A stretch of DNA of 64,000 bases from assembly GCA_040754295.1 (NCBI GenBank), contig JBFMCQ010000001.1, forward strand, positions 1-64,000, written 5' to 3'. Source of the DNA: Solimonas sp040754295 (GTDB lineage: Bacteria; Pseudomonadota; Gammaproteobacteria; Nevskiales; Nevskiaceae). Shown in pieces: positions 1-8,241 of this stretch; the stretch's first letter is position 1, and each line of letters starts with the position of its first letter. Below the pieces are notes generated by a model, which was not told the DNA's origin, ran no database searches, and saw only the letters and a program-made list of their open reading frames with translations. The position numbers were made by a program, and so were the translations under genes.

Positions 1-83
1 GTGGTGGCGGCGCGTTCGGCGCGCTGGGGCCGATTGCCGTGCTGTTGCTTCGTGCGCTGCGCTCGGCAAGACGCGCCCGCTGA
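1..83 (+). CDS. C-terminal fragment of a GlyGly-CTERM surface protein (partial)
   Basis: The frame beginning at base 3 is open to a TGA at 81-83 and reads GGGAFGALGPIAVLLL followed by an Arg-rich end (RALRSARRAR). A Gly-rich run, a short hydrophobic segment and a basic tail are the tripartite GlyGly-CTERM signal, which rhombosortase cleaves to release or anchor exported proteins in many gammaproteobacteria. The body of the protein lies before the window, so its function is unknown. No rhombosortase gene is visible here. A MYXO-CTERM-like or ordinary C-terminal membrane anchor is the alternative. Confidence 0.6.
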   Translation, partial: GGGAFGALGPIAVLLLRALRSARRAR

Positions 84-160
84 TTCACCGCGGAGAACGC
101 AGAGAACGCAGAGAAAAACAAGGTTTTCCTTCTCGCTTTCTCTGCGTTCTCTGCGGTGAA
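84..160. repeat. Inverted repeat of the CTCTGCGTTCTCTGCGGTGAA family
   Basis: The left arm (84-116) and right arm (137-160) are near-complementary; the left arm has one extra internal GAACGCAGA repeat. The two arms can form a long hairpin just after the stop of the preceding gene. Related copies lie at about 40421-40557 and, as single arms, at 21689-21719 and 29583-29612, so this is a dispersed intergenic element. It may also act as a terminator for the upstream gene, but there is no clear T-run. Confidence 0.7.
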
Positions 161-193
161 AACCTTACGACACCACCCACTGCGCACCTCTGT

Positions 194-1108
194 TCAGTGC
201 GAAACCGCCGATCCGACCGTCGCGATCAGCTGCTCGCGCAGCCAGCGGCTCGCCGGCTCGTTCTCGACGCTCGCGTGCCAGTAGAGGTACGCGTCCATCG
301 ACGGCATTTCCATCGGGAACGGCAGGATGCGATTGTTGTACTGGCGGTTGGCGATGCGCGCGTAGCGCTCGGGCATCGTCAGCAAAAGATCGGTTTCTGC
401 GACGACGCGGCAGGCGGCGAAGTAGTGCTGGCAGCGCAGGCGGACACGGCGCCGGAAGCCCTGGCGGTTGAGCTCGAGGTCTTCGAGGCTCTGGCCGGTG
501 CGGCGCGAGCTGACCAGGACGTGGTGGGCGCGCAGGTACGCGGCGAGGTCGAGCTTCTTCGCCGCGACCGGATGCTGCTTGCGCGCGACGACGACGAGGC
601 GGTCCATCGAGATGCGCTGGTGGCGGATGTCGTCGGACAGCGGCAGCAGCACGTCGAGCGCGGCATCGAGGCTGCCGGCGGCGAGCTCGGATTCCAGCGT
701 GCGCCGGTCGGCACGCACGGCGCTGATGTCCACCGACGGCGCCGCCTTGGCGATGCGCGCCATCAGCGGCGGCAGCACGGTGGCTTCGAGCACGTCGCGC
801 ACGCCGACGGTGAAATGCCGCTGCGTCGTTGCCGCGTCGAACTGCTGCACTTCGTTGAGCGTGACCTCGAGGCTGTGCAGCGCGCGCCGCACCGGCTGCA
901 TGAGGCTGCGCGCGAGCGGTGTCGGCACCATGCGCCGGCCTTCACGGATGAACAGCGGATCGTCGAACAGCTCACGCAGACGGCCGAGCGCGTGGCTGAT
1001 CGCGGGCTGCGTGAGGTGCAGCTTCTCGCCGGCCTTGGTGACGCCGCCTTCGGTGAAGATGGCATCGAGCACGACGAGCAGATTGAGATCGATTCGATGT
1101 AAATGCAC
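194..1108 (-). CDS. LysR-family transcriptional regulator (NodD/PnbR-like group)
   Basis: This 304-residue protein has the normal LysR length. The N-terminal winged HTH spans about residues 1-65 and contains TKAGEKLHLTQPAISHALGR, followed by the typical PLFIREGRRMVPTPLA stretch. The rest is a periplasmic-binding-protein-like effector domain. The gene is divergent from the SDR gene at 1200 with a 91-bp shared upstream region, the usual LysR arrangement. It therefore probably controls the acyl-CoA/alcohol catabolism operon at 1200-5662. The inducer cannot be predicted from sequence. Confidence 0.9.
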   Translation of the reverse strand: MHLHRIDLNLLVVLDAIFTEGGVTKAGEKLHLTQPAISHALGRLRELFDDPLFIREGRRMVPTPLARSLMQPVRRALHSLEVTLNEVQQFDAATTQRHFTVGVRDVLEATVLPPLMARIAKAAPSVDISAVRADRRTLESELAAGSLDAALDVLLPLSDDIRHQRISMDRLVVVARKQHPVAAKKLDLAAYLRAHHVLVSSRRTGQSLEDLELNRQGFRRRVRLRCQHYFAACRVVAETDLLLTMPERYARIANRQYNNRILPFPMEMPSMDAYLYWHASVENEPASRWLREQLIATVGSAVSH

Positions 1109-1199
1109 AGCCCTTATTCGCGCGGATTCACGATATTCATTGGACTGATCCTATGGGCGGGCCTAGGCTGCCGGCAAGTTCACACCCGAGGGAGCTGCC
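1109..1199. promoter_or_regulatory. Divergent regulatory region between LysR gene and catabolic operon
   Basis: This 91-bp gap separates the divergent LysR and SDR genes and must hold both promoters and the LysR site. An AT-richer patch around 1128-1150 (ATTCACGATATTCATTGGA) stands out from the GC-rich surroundings and is the best operator candidate. AGGGAG at about 1188-1194 is the ribosome-binding site for the GTG start at 1200. The exact operator is not assigned. Confidence 0.45.
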
Positions 1200-1991
1200 G
1201 TGACCACCACCCACCAGCCGCTGGATCCGCGGACGATGTTCGACTTGAGCGGCAAGCTGGCACTCGTCACCGGCGCCAGCCGCGGCATCGGCGAGTCGAT
1301 CGCCAGGACGCTGGCCGCCTACGGCGCGCACGTGATCGTGTCGAGTCGCAAGATCGACGGCTGCGAGCGTGTGGCCTCCGAGATTCGCGCCGCCGGCGGC
1401 AAGGCCGAGGCCTTCGCCTGCCACATCGGCGAGCTGGAGCAGATCGACGCGATCTTCAAGCACGTCGAATCGACCTATGGTCGTCTCGACATCCTCGTGA
1501 ACAACGCGGCGGCGAATCCGTATTTCGGCCCGATCGCCGACACCGACCCGGGCGCGTACCAGAAGACCGTCGACGTCAACATCCGCGGCTACTTCTTCAT
1601 GTCGGCGCGCGGCGTCAAGCTGATGGCGAAGAACGGCGGCGGCAGCATCGTCAACACCGCGTCGGTCAACGGCGTGATTCCGGGGCCGTTCCAGGGCATC
1701 TACTCGATCACCAAGGCGGCCGTCATTTCGATGACGAAAGCCTTCGCCAAGGAATGGGCGCAGCAGAAGGTGCGCGTCAATGCGCTGCTGCCCGGCATCA
1801 CCGACACCAAGTTCGCGTCGGCGCTGGTGCACAACCCGGAGATGATGAAGCTCATGGGCTCGCACGTGCCGATGAACCGTGTCGCGCATCCGGACGAGAT
1901 GGCCGGTGCGGTGCTGTATCTGGTGTCGCCGGCGGCGAGCTACACGACCGGCGTATGTCTCAATGTCGACGGCGGGTACTTGACCGCCTGA
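1200..1991 (+). CDS. Short-chain dehydrogenase/reductase (FabG-like)
   Basis: This is a classical 263-residue SDR. It has the nucleotide-binding TGASRGIG motif (about residues 24-31), NNAAAN near 101, a Ser about 13 residues before the YSITK catalytic motif, and the C-terminal GGYLTA ending. It should oxidise or reduce a hydroxyl/keto group with NAD(P)H in the cytosol. The GTG start is chosen because AGGGAG precedes it. It is the first gene of a co-directional run (SDR, quinone oxidoreductase, phosphotransferase, acyl-CoA dehydrogenase) that resembles acyl-CoA degradation clusters. The substrate is therefore probably a hydroxyacyl or alcohol intermediate, by inference. Confidence 0.88.
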   Translation: MTTTHQPLDPRTMFDLSGKLALVTGASRGIGESIARTLAAYGAHVIVSSRKIDGCERVASEIRAAGGKAEAFACHIGELEQIDAIFKHVESTYGRLDILVNNAAANPYFGPIADTDPGAYQKTVDVNIRGYFFMSARGVKLMAKNGGGSIVNTASVNGVIPGPFQGIYSITKAAVISMTKAFAKEWAQQKVRVNALLPGITDTKFASALVHNPEMMKLMGSHVPMNRVAHPDEMAGAVLYLVSPAASYTTGVCLNVDGGYLTA

Positions 1992-2043
1992 GTTCGGTGA
2001 GCGAAGGCGAAGCGCAACCTCCATCTTCGACACAGGACCTGTC

Positions 2044-3030
2044 ATGAAAGCCCTGCTCTGCAAGACCTTCGGACCGCCGGAAGCGCTCGTCGTCGAGGAC
2101 GTGCCGGATCTCGTGCCCGCCGAGACCCAGGCGCGGGTAGCGGTGCATGCGGCCGGCGTGAATTTTCCGGATACGCTGATCATCCAGAACAGGTACCAGT
2201 TCAAACCGGAGCTGCCGTTCTCGCCCGGCGGCGAATGCGCCGGCGTCGTCGAAGCGGTCGGCACAAAGGTGAAGAACGTCAAGCCGGGCGACAGGGTGAT
2301 CTGCTTCACCGGCTGGGGCGCGTTCGCGGAACAGGTGCTCGCGGATTCGCGCTCGCTGATCCCGATGCCCGCGGAGCTCGATTTCGTCACCGCGGCCTCG
2401 TTCATGCTGACCTACGCCACCTCGTATCACGCGCTCCAGGATCGCGCGGCGCTCAAGAGCGGCGAGACGCTGCTGGTGCTCGGTGCCTCGGGTGGCGTCG
2501 GCCTCGCGGCCGTCGAGATCGGCAAGGCGCTCGGTGCGAAAGTCATCGCCGCCGCGTCGACGCCCGAGAAGCTCGCCGTCTGCGCGGACCACGGCGCCGA
2601 CGAGCTGATCAACTATTCGACGGAGGATCTGAAAACGCGCATCAAGGAACTGACCGACGGCAAGGGCGCGGATGTCATCTACGATCCGGTCGGCGGCGCA
2701 TACAGCGAAGCCGCGTTTCGCAGCATCGCCTGGCGCGGACGCTTCCTCGTGATCGGCTTCGCCAACGGCGAGATCCCGAAGCTGCCGCTGAACCTGCCGC
2801 TGCTCAAGGGGGCCGCGATCATCGGCGTGTTCTGGGGCGACTACGCCAAGCGCGAGCCGATGAACAATCTCACGGACCTGCGTGCGCTGCTCGGCTGGCT
2901 CAAGGAAGGCAAGCTCAGGCCGCACGTCGCCGGCACCTTTCCCCTCGAGCGCGGCAGTGAAGCGATCCGCCAGCTGATGGATCGCAAGGTCTCCGGCAAG
3001 CTCGTGATCACGCCGACGGCCGCGCAATGA
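2044..3030 (+). CDS. NADPH:quinone oxidoreductase family protein (zinc-free MDR)
   Basis: The protein has 328 residues and the MDR fold. An N-terminal GroES-like half contains GVNFPDTLIIQNRYQ, and the central Rossmann motif LGASGGVGLAAVEIGKALGA sits at about residues 146-165. The zinc-ligand Cys/His set of alcohol dehydrogenases is missing, as expected for quinone oxidoreductase/enoyl reductase-like members. It reduces quinones or enones with NADPH. It lies 52 bp after the SDR, with AGGAC before the ATG. The similar cluster order around ACAD10/11-type genes suggests a part in branched or unusual fatty-acid breakdown, by inference. Confidence 0.88.
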   Translation: MKALLCKTFGPPEALVVEDVPDLVPAETQARVAVHAAGVNFPDTLIIQNRYQFKPELPFSPGGECAGVVEAVGTKVKNVKPGDRVICFTGWGAFAEQVLADSRSLIPMPAELDFVTAASFMLTYATSYHALQDRAALKSGETLLVLGASGGVGLAAVEIGKALGAKVIAAASTPEKLAVCADHGADELINYSTEDLKTRIKELTDGKGADVIYDPVGGAYSEAAFRSIAWRGRFLVIGFANGEIPKLPLNLPLLKGAAIIGVFWGDYAKREPMNNLTDLRALLGWLKEGKLRPHVAGTFPLERGSEAIRQLMDRKVSGKLVITPTAAQ

Positions 3031-3079
3031 TTCGCCGGATGCGGTGAGCCGGCGGCGAACCGCCCAGACGACGACATCG

Positions 3080-4261
3080 ATGAGCACGATTCCAGTCCAG
3101 GAGCGCCACCGCTTCGATGAGGCCGCGCTGGCGCGCTACCTGCGCGCGCACATCGAGGGCTTTTCGGGCGAGCTGAGCGTCGAGCAGTTCAAGGGTGGCC
3201 AGTCGAACCCGACGTACAAGCTCACCGCCGGCGGCAGGAGCTACGTGCTGCGGCGCAAGCCGCCCGGCAAGCTGCTCGCGTCGGCGCATGCGGTCGACCG
3301 CGAGTACCGCGTGATCACGGCGCTGGCGCAGACCGACGTGCCGGTCGCGAAAACGTACTGCCTGTGCGAGGACGAGTCGGTGATCGGCACCGCGTTCTAC
3401 GTGATGGAGCACATCGAAGGCCGCATTCACTGGGACCCGACGCTGCCGGGCTACACGCCACAGCAGCGGCGCGCGATGTTCACCGAGATGAATCGCGTCA
3501 TCGCGGCGCTGCACACGGTGGACTACGTCGCGGTGGGTCTCGCCGACTACGGCAAGCCGGGCAATTACTTCGCGCGCCAGATCGGCCGCTGGACCAAGCA
3601 GTACCGTGCGTCGGAGACCGAGCGCATCGACGCGATGGACCGCCTGATCGCCTGGCTGCCGGAGCATATCCCGCCGGGCGACGGTGAGGCGTCACGCTTC
3701 GACGATGCCGCGGATGACATCGTCGGCGACGCCGAACGCCCGGCCATGGATGGCCGGGCCGGACCCGAGCAAGGGAACGGAGGTCGCGCCACGCACGGCA
3801 AGCGCAATCGCGATGTGAGCATCGTCCACGGCGACTATCGCCTCGACAACATGATCTTCCACCCCACCGAGCCGCGCGTGCTCGCGGTGCTCGACTGGGA
3901 ATTGTCGACGCTCGGCCATCCGCTCGCGGACTTCGCCTATCACTGCATGACCTGGCACATCCCCGGCGGCGTGTTCCGCGGGCTCGCGGGCGAGGATCTC
4001 GGGGCGTTGGGCATTCCCGAAGAGTCCGAGTACGTGCGCATGTACTGCGAGCGTGTGGGCCGTGATGGCATCGACCCCGATCACTGGGACTTCTACATGG
4101 CCTACAACCTGTTCCGCCTCGCCGGAATCCTGCAGGGCATCGTCGGCCGCGTGAAGGACGGCACCGCCGCGAGCGCGCAGGCCGCGCAGATGGGCCAGGC
4201 GGTGCGTCCGCTCGCGGACCTGGCGTGGCAGCAGGTGGAGAAGATTCTCGGGCGGCGCTGA
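3080..4261 (+). CDS. Phosphotransferase family protein (ACAD10/11 N-terminal kinase-like), with an in-frame insertion
   Basis: This 393-residue aminoglycoside-phosphotransferase fold protein has the glycine-rich GGQSNPTYKL region, VLRRKPPGK (ATP-binding Lys), the catalytic loop HGDYRLDNMIFH and VLDWELSTLGHPLADFAY (metal-binding Asp). In animals the equivalent domain is fused to acyl-CoA dehydrogenase (ACAD10/11) and phosphorylates 4-hydroxyacyl-CoAs. Here the dehydrogenase gene follows separately at 4406, which supports that role. Between WLPEHIPPGDGEA and VSIVHGDYR the protein has about 35 unusual residues rich in Asp, Gly and Arg, encoded around a near-perfect palindrome at 3738-3759. This looks like a REP insertion kept in frame. 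An upstream GTG at 3044 is possible but lacks a good ribosome-binding site. Confidence 0.85.
   Translation: MSTIPVQERHRFDEAALARYLRAHIEGFSGELSVEQFKGGQSNPTYKLTAGGRSYVLRRKPPGKLLASAHAVDREYRVITALAQTDVPVAKTYCLCEDESVIGTAFYVMEHIEGRIHWDPTLPGYTPQQRRAMFTEMNRVIAALHTVDYVAVGLADYGKPGNYFARQIGRWTKQYRASETERIDAMDRLIAWLPEHIPPGDGEASRFDDAADDIVGDAERPAMDGRAGPEQGNGGRATHGKRNRDVSIVHGDYRLDNMIFHPTEPRVLAVLDWELSTLGHPLADFAYHCMTWHIPGGVFRGLAGEDLGALGIPEESEYVRMYCERVGRDGIDPDHWDFYMAYNLFRLAGILQGIVGRVKDGTAASAQAAQMGQAVRPLADLAWQQVEKILGRR
3738..3759. repeat. Palindromic REP-like element inside the phosphotransferase gene
   Basis: The arms GCCCGGCCAT and ATGGCCGGGC flank a 2-base centre. A related palindrome of the GGCCCAT/ATGGGCC type lies in frame in the FadB-like gene at 10042-10061, in the opposite orientation. 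Both sit in extra protein segments that do not belong to the family fold. Confidence 0.65.
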
Positions 4262-4270
4262 GCCGCTTGC

Positions 4271-4390
4271 TCCCTTCTCCCTCGGGAGAGGCCGGGGGTG
4301 AGGGCCCGGTCCGATCCAATCGCAGCGCGTGCCGCAAGCACGCCCCTCATCCGGCCCAGCGGGCCAGCTTCTCCCGGAGGGAGAAGGGAA
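4271..4390. repeat. Long inverted repeat between phosphotransferase and acyl-CoA dehydrogenase genes
   Basis: CCCTTCTCCCTCGGGAGA near 4271 is complementary, with one extra base, to TTCTCCCGGAGGGAGAAGGG ending near 4389. The intervening GGGTGAGGG and CCCCTCATCC also pair. It is a common dispersed element in GC-rich proteobacteria, and a shorter relative lies at about 28588-28642. It sits within an operon, so it may shape mRNA stability or reduce read-through. Confidence 0.6.
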
Positions 4391-4405
4391 CGGCAGGAGT
4401 TGCAC

Positions 4406-5662
4406 ATGAGCTTCGAATACTCGCAAAAGACCCTCGCCCTGATGGCGCGCCTCAACGCCTTCATGGACGAGCACATCTATCCCAACGAGCAGCGCTTCTT
4501 CGACGAAGTCGCCGAGGGCGACCGCTGGCAACCGACGCGCGTCGTCGAGGAGATGAAGGAGAAGGCCAGGGCGGCCGGGCTATGGAACCTGTTCCTGCCG
4601 GAGTCGGAGCTCGGCGCCGGCCTGAGCAATCTCGAGTACGCGCCGCTGTGCGAGATCATGGGCCGCGTCGTCTGGGCGCCCGAGGTGTTCAACTGCTCGG
4701 CGCCGGACACCGGCAACATGGAAGTGCTCGTGCGCTACGGCACCGAGGCGCAGAAGAAGCAGTGGCTGGAACCGCTGCTCGAAGGCAGGATCCGCTCCGC
4801 GTTCGCGATGACCGAGCCGGACGTGGCCTCGTCCGACGCGACGAACATCGCCTGCTCGATCCGCCGCGAAGGCGACGAGTACGTCATCAACGGCCGCAAG
4901 TGGTGGACTTCCGGCGCCAACGATCCGCGCTGCAAGATCTTCATCCTGATGGGCAAGACCGACCCGGACAACCCGAGCCGGCACAACCAGCAGTCGATGA
5001 TCCTGGTGCCGCGCGACGCACCCGGCGTGAAAGTGCTGCGCTTTCTTCCGGTGTTCGGCTACGACGACGCACCGCACGGCCACGCCGAGGTGCTGTTCGA
5101 CAACGTGCGCGTGCCGGCGTCGAACATCCTGCTCGGCGAAGGTCGCGGCTTCGAGATCGCGCAGGGCCGTCTCGGGCCGGGGCGCATCCACCACTGCATG
5201 CGGCTGATCGGTTTGGCCGAGCGCGCCCTGGAGAAGATGTGCAAGCGCACGCTCACGCGTGTGGCCTTCGGCAAGCCGGTCGCTGCGCAGACGGTCACGC
5301 TGGAGCGCATCGCCGAGGCGCGCATCCTCATCGACAGTGCGCGTCTGCTGACGCTCAAGGCCGCGTACATGATGGATACGGCCGGCAACAAGGTCGCCGC
5401 CAAGGAGATCGCGATGATCAAGGTCGCCGCGCCGAACATGGCCTGCCAGGTCATCGACTGGGCGATCCAGGCACACGGCGGCGGCGGCGTGACCGACGAC
5501 TTTGGTTTGTCCTATGCCTACGCCAACGCACGCACGCTGCGCCTGGCCGACGGCCCCGACGAAGTGCACCGCAACGCGATCGGCAAGATGGAGCTGTCGA
5601 AGCACATTGCCAGGGAAGCGGTGCAGGGCTACGTCAGCAGCAGCCGCGTGTCGCGGAGCTGA
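4406..5662 (+). CDS. Acyl-CoA dehydrogenase (ACAD11-like)
   Basis: This 418-residue FAD-dependent acyl-CoA dehydrogenase catalyses alpha,beta-desaturation of an acyl-CoA. Family landmarks are the FAD/substrate segment AFAMTEPDVASSDATNI, INGRKWWTSGA, the GPGRIHHCMRLIG region, QAHGGGGVTDDFGLSYAYA and the C-terminal LADGPDEVHRNAIGKMEL. The chosen ATG is preceded by GGCAGGAG; frames extending upstream run into an intergenic repeat. It directly follows the kinase-like gene and together they reproduce the two halves of ACAD10/11. The physiological substrate (for instance 4-hydroxy fatty acids) is inferred. Confidence 0.92.
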   Translation: MSFEYSQKTLALMARLNAFMDEHIYPNEQRFFDEVAEGDRWQPTRVVEEMKEKARAAGLWNLFLPESELGAGLSNLEYAPLCEIMGRVVWAPEVFNCSAPDTGNMEVLVRYGTEAQKKQWLEPLLEGRIRSAFAMTEPDVASSDATNIACSIRREGDEYVINGRKWWTSGANDPRCKIFILMGKTDPDNPSRHNQQSMILVPRDAPGVKVLRFLPVFGYDDAPHGHAEVLFDNVRVPASNILLGEGRGFEIAQGRLGPGRIHHCMRLIGLAERALEKMCKRTLTRVAFGKPVAAQTVTLERIAEARILIDSARLLTLKAAYMMDTAGNKVAAKEIAMIKVAAPNMACQVIDWAIQAHGGGGVTDDFGLSYAYANARTLRLADGPDEVHRNAIGKMELSKHIAREAVQGYVSSSRVSRS

Positions 5663-5670
5663 TCGGGCCG

Positions 5671-5731
5671 AGGAGCGGCCCCCGGCCGCGATCACGCGCC
5701 ATCGCACCGTATCGCGGCCGGGGCCGCTCCT
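5671..5731. repeat. REP hairpin AGGAGCGGCCCC/GGGGCCGCTCCT
   Basis: The arms at 5671-5692 and 5711-5731 are complementary over about 21 bases with one bulged C. The element resembles the GTAGGAGCGGC...GCCGCGAT repeats widespread in Pseudomonas and Xanthomonadales genomes. It lies after the acyl-CoA dehydrogenase stop and could work as a terminator or mRNA-stabilising hairpin. Confidence 0.65.
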
Positions 5732-5760
5732 ACGGATTCTTCAATATTCAGGAGCACCCC

Positions 5761-6189
5761 ATGCCCACCAACCGTCGATTCAAGCTCGCGCAGCGCCCCG
5801 TCGGCATGGTCAGGCGCGAGGATTTCACGTTCGAGCAGGGTCCGGTGCCCGAGCCGCAGGACGGACGGTTCCTCGTCAGAACCGAGTACATCTCGCTCGA
5901 CCCGGCGATGCGCGGCTGGATGAACGAGGGCAAGTCCTTTGTGCCGCCGGCCGGCATCGGCGAAGTCATGCGCGCCGGTGCGGTCGGCAGGATCGTCGCG
6001 TCCCAGCATCCGCAGTTCGCGGTCGGCCAGTGTGCATTGACAGCCCCGGCGGAGCGGTGCAGCCTACGGCCGCACTACCTCGTGCCGAAACAGGGAGATA
6101 GCCATGCGGACGAACTGGGTTTGGAGCAGAAGGCTCGCGTTGGCGCTGGCGCTGTGCACGGCGGCCGTGCTCAGCGGCTGCGACGATGA
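5761..6189 (+). pseudogene. Truncated NADP-dependent MDR oxidoreductase (CurA/YncB/LTB4DH-like)
   Basis: The ATG has a good ribosome-binding site (CAGGAG). The first ~90 residues are a convincing N-terminus of the zinc-free leukotriene-B4-dehydrogenase-like family: MVRREDFTFEQGPVPEP, YISLDPAMRGWMNEGKS and GAVGRIVASQHPQFAVGQ. Such proteins normally have about 335-345 residues. Here similarity stops near base 6033, and the remaining ~50 codons are unrelated and overlap the next gene's signal peptide in another frame. The whole catalytic Rossmann domain is missing, so a deletion or rearrangement has fused the 5' end to the lipoprotein region. The fragment is unlikely to be functional. An assembly chimera is the alternative. 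Confidence 0.75.
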
Positions 6190-6697
6190 CGACGACGACG
6201 GCGTCGATGACATCAAGAACGTCACCGGCGTCGTGCTCAGCGTCCTCAACGGCGGCGTGCAGGCCAATCGCGAATTCGCCGTGTTCGATCTGGCGCAGCC
6301 GGCGGACGCCGCGCCGGTCGCGAGCGGCACGTCGGACTCCAATGGCGAGTTCAGTTTCAGCCTGAAAGGCATCGACATCGTCTTCGTCGCCTTCCCGCCG
6401 GTCGAGGCCACCGCCGAGCCGCGCTCCAGCGGCCTGGTGTTCCTCGACGCGAAGAACAACCAGAAGCAGCTGGAGGATTTCACCGACGTCGCCTGTGTGG
6501 CGGGGGTCAGCGCCGTGCGCGACGGCAGCATCGCCGCCGCGCAGCTCGACGACGCGCGCATCGCCAATCTCGAGGCCGGCGCGCAGCAGGTCATCGAGCA
6601 GGACGGCGTCGACTTCACCAACGCCGACTCGGTGAATGCCGCCGTCGCCAAAGTGCGCGAGATCACCAACGACGGTGCGAATCCGCCGCAGGGCTGA
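6104..6697 (+). CDS. Predicted lipoprotein with Asp-rich N-terminus, unknown function
   Basis: The 197-residue protein starts with a basic n-region, a hydrophobic core (LALALALCTAAV) and a lipobox LSGC, then a DDDDDDG run. The Asp right after the Cys-Asp stretch suggests inner-membrane retention by the +2 rule. The mature part contains a short beta-rich segment resembling carboxypeptidase-regulatory-like folds (GTSDSNGEFSFSLKGIDIVFVAFPPV). No family is recognised with confidence. CAGGGAG precedes the ATG. It begins just beyond the point where the upstream MDR gene is broken, so its original neighbour and promoter may have been lost. Confidence 0.7.
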   Translation: MRTNWVWSRRLALALALCTAAVLSGCDDDDDDGVDDIKNVTGVVLSVLNGGVQANREFAVFDLAQPADAAPVASGTSDSNGEFSFSLKGIDIVFVAFPPVEATAEPRSSGLVFLDAKNNQKQLEDFTDVACVAGVSAVRDGSIAAAQLDDARIANLEAGAQQVIEQDGVDFTNADSVNAAVAKVREITNDGANPPQG

Positions 6698-6759
6698 GAA
6701 CGCGGTTCCGTTGGTTCCGGCCAGGGGGATGCGCAGCCGGCTCGCGTCCGCGTCTTGCG

Positions 6760-8130
6760 TCAACGCACGATCCGATAGCACGGCGCGTACCGCTTGCCCG
6801 GCAGTTTCATACGCTGTCCGGCGACGAAAGCCGAGAGCAGCGCATCCATCGGCGCGAGGATGCCGCGATCGCCGCGGATCTCGAACGGTCCATGCGTTTC
6901 CACGGTGCGGATGCCCTCGTCCTTGACGTTACCGGCGACCACACCGGAGAACGCGCGGCGTAGATTGGCGGCGAGCAGGTGCGGTGCCTGGTCGCGGTGC
7001 AGATCGAGCGTCGCCATGTTTTCGTGCGTCGGCACGAACGGCACCTGGAACTCGCGGTCGACCTTCAGCAGCCAGTTGAAGTAGTACGCGTCATCGCGCT
7101 CGGCGCGGAACTGGCGCACACGCTCGATCCCGGCCACCACCTCGCGCGCGACCTGCGGCGCGTCGTCGATGATGATCTTGTAGAGGCGCTGCGCGTCGGC
7201 GCCGAGCGTCGCGGCGACGAAGCCGTCGATCTGCGCGAAGTAGTCGCGTGCCGACTCCGGCCCGCTGAAGATCAGCGGGAACGGCAGGCCGGCATTGTCG
7301 GGATGCAGCAGGATCCCGAGCAGATAGAGGATTTCCTCGGTCGTGCCGACGCCGCCGGGAAACACAACGATGGCGTGCGCCATGCGCACGAAGGTTTCGA
7401 GGCGCTTCTCGATGTCCGGCAGGATCACCAGCGCATTGACGATCGGATTCGGCGATTCCGCGGCGATGATGCCGGGCTCGGTGATGCCCAGATACTGGCC
7501 GCCGGCGATACGCTGCTTCGCGTGGCCGATCGTCGCGCCTTTCATCGGTCCTTTCATCGCGCCCGGGCCACAGCCGGTGCCGACGTCGAGGCCGCGCAAG
7601 CCGAGCTGGTAGCCGACCTCCTTGCTGTAGTCGTACTCGTGCCGCGGAATCGAATGGCCGCCCCAGCAGACCACCAGCCGCGGATGCGTCGTCTGACGCA
7701 GCACATCGGCGTTGCGCAGGATGTGGAACACCGCGTCGGTCGCGCCCGGCGACGTCGATAGGTCGAACGCCGGGTTGTCGATGATCTCCTCGGCGACATA
7801 GAGAATGTCGCGCAGCACCGCGAACAGGTGCTCGCGAATGCCCTGGATCATCTTGCCGTCGACGAACGCCTCCGCCGGCGCCTTCGTCACCTGCAGTTTG
7901 ATGCCGCGCCCCTCGGGCACGACGCGAATGTCGAAATCCGAGTAGCGCTCGAGCAGCTCCTTGCCGTCGTCGAGGTAGCTGCCGCTGTTGAGCACGGCCA
8001 GCGAGCAGCTGCGAAACAGCCGGTAGAGGCCGCCGTGGCTGGCGTCGGCCAGCCTGCCGACCTCGGTGCGCGACAGCACCGAGAGGCTGCCTTTCGGGGA
8101 AATGACCGCGTCGACCAGCTCCGGGCTCAT
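6760..8130 (-). CDS. ppnN: Nucleotide 5'-monophosphate nucleosidase
   Basis: The 456-residue protein matches the full PpnN (YgdH) architecture: an N-terminal domain starting SPKGSLSVLSRTEVGRL, a central LOG-family Rossmann domain with GTGCGPGAMKGPMKGATIGH and the diagnostic PGGVGTTEEILYLLG, and a C-terminal extension. PpnN cleaves purine and pyrimidine nucleotides to base plus ribose-5-phosphate and is stimulated by (p)ppGpp in E. coli. Length and motifs are complete. It converges with the lipoprotein gene and is divergent from the small gene at 8242. Confidence 0.93.
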   Translation of the reverse strand: MSPELVDAVISPKGSLSVLSRTEVGRLADASHGGLYRLFRSCSLAVLNSGSYLDDGKELLERYSDFDIRVVPEGRGIKLQVTKAPAEAFVDGKMIQGIREHLFAVLRDILYVAEEIIDNPAFDLSTSPGATDAVFHILRNADVLRQTTHPRLVVCWGGHSIPRHEYDYSKEVGYQLGLRGLDVGTGCGPGAMKGPMKGATIGHAKQRIAGGQYLGITEPGIIAAESPNPIVNALVILPDIEKRLETFVRMAHAIVVFPGGVGTTEEILYLLGILLHPDNAGLPFPLIFSGPESARDYFAQIDGFVAATLGADAQRLYKIIIDDAPQVAREVVAGIERVRQFRAERDDAYYFNWLLKVDREFQVPFVPTHENMATLDLHRDQAPHLLAANLRRAFSGVVAGNVKDEGIRTVETHGPFEIRGDRGILAPMDALLSAFVAGQRMKLPGKRYAPCYRIVR

Positions 8131-8241
8131 GTCATTCGTGCGTTGCAGCGCTCTGCGCCGGGGGCATCAGTGTAAGTGTCCGCGTCCGGCCCCGCAGCGC
8201 GCCCGGTGGACGCGCGCCTCGCGGCGCGAAACAATGCGCGC

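Noticed and set aside
197..1102. Long plus-strand open frame opposite the LysR gene
   Set aside because: Arg/Ala/Gln-rich translation with no domain; it is the antisense shadow of the LysR gene in high-GC DNA.
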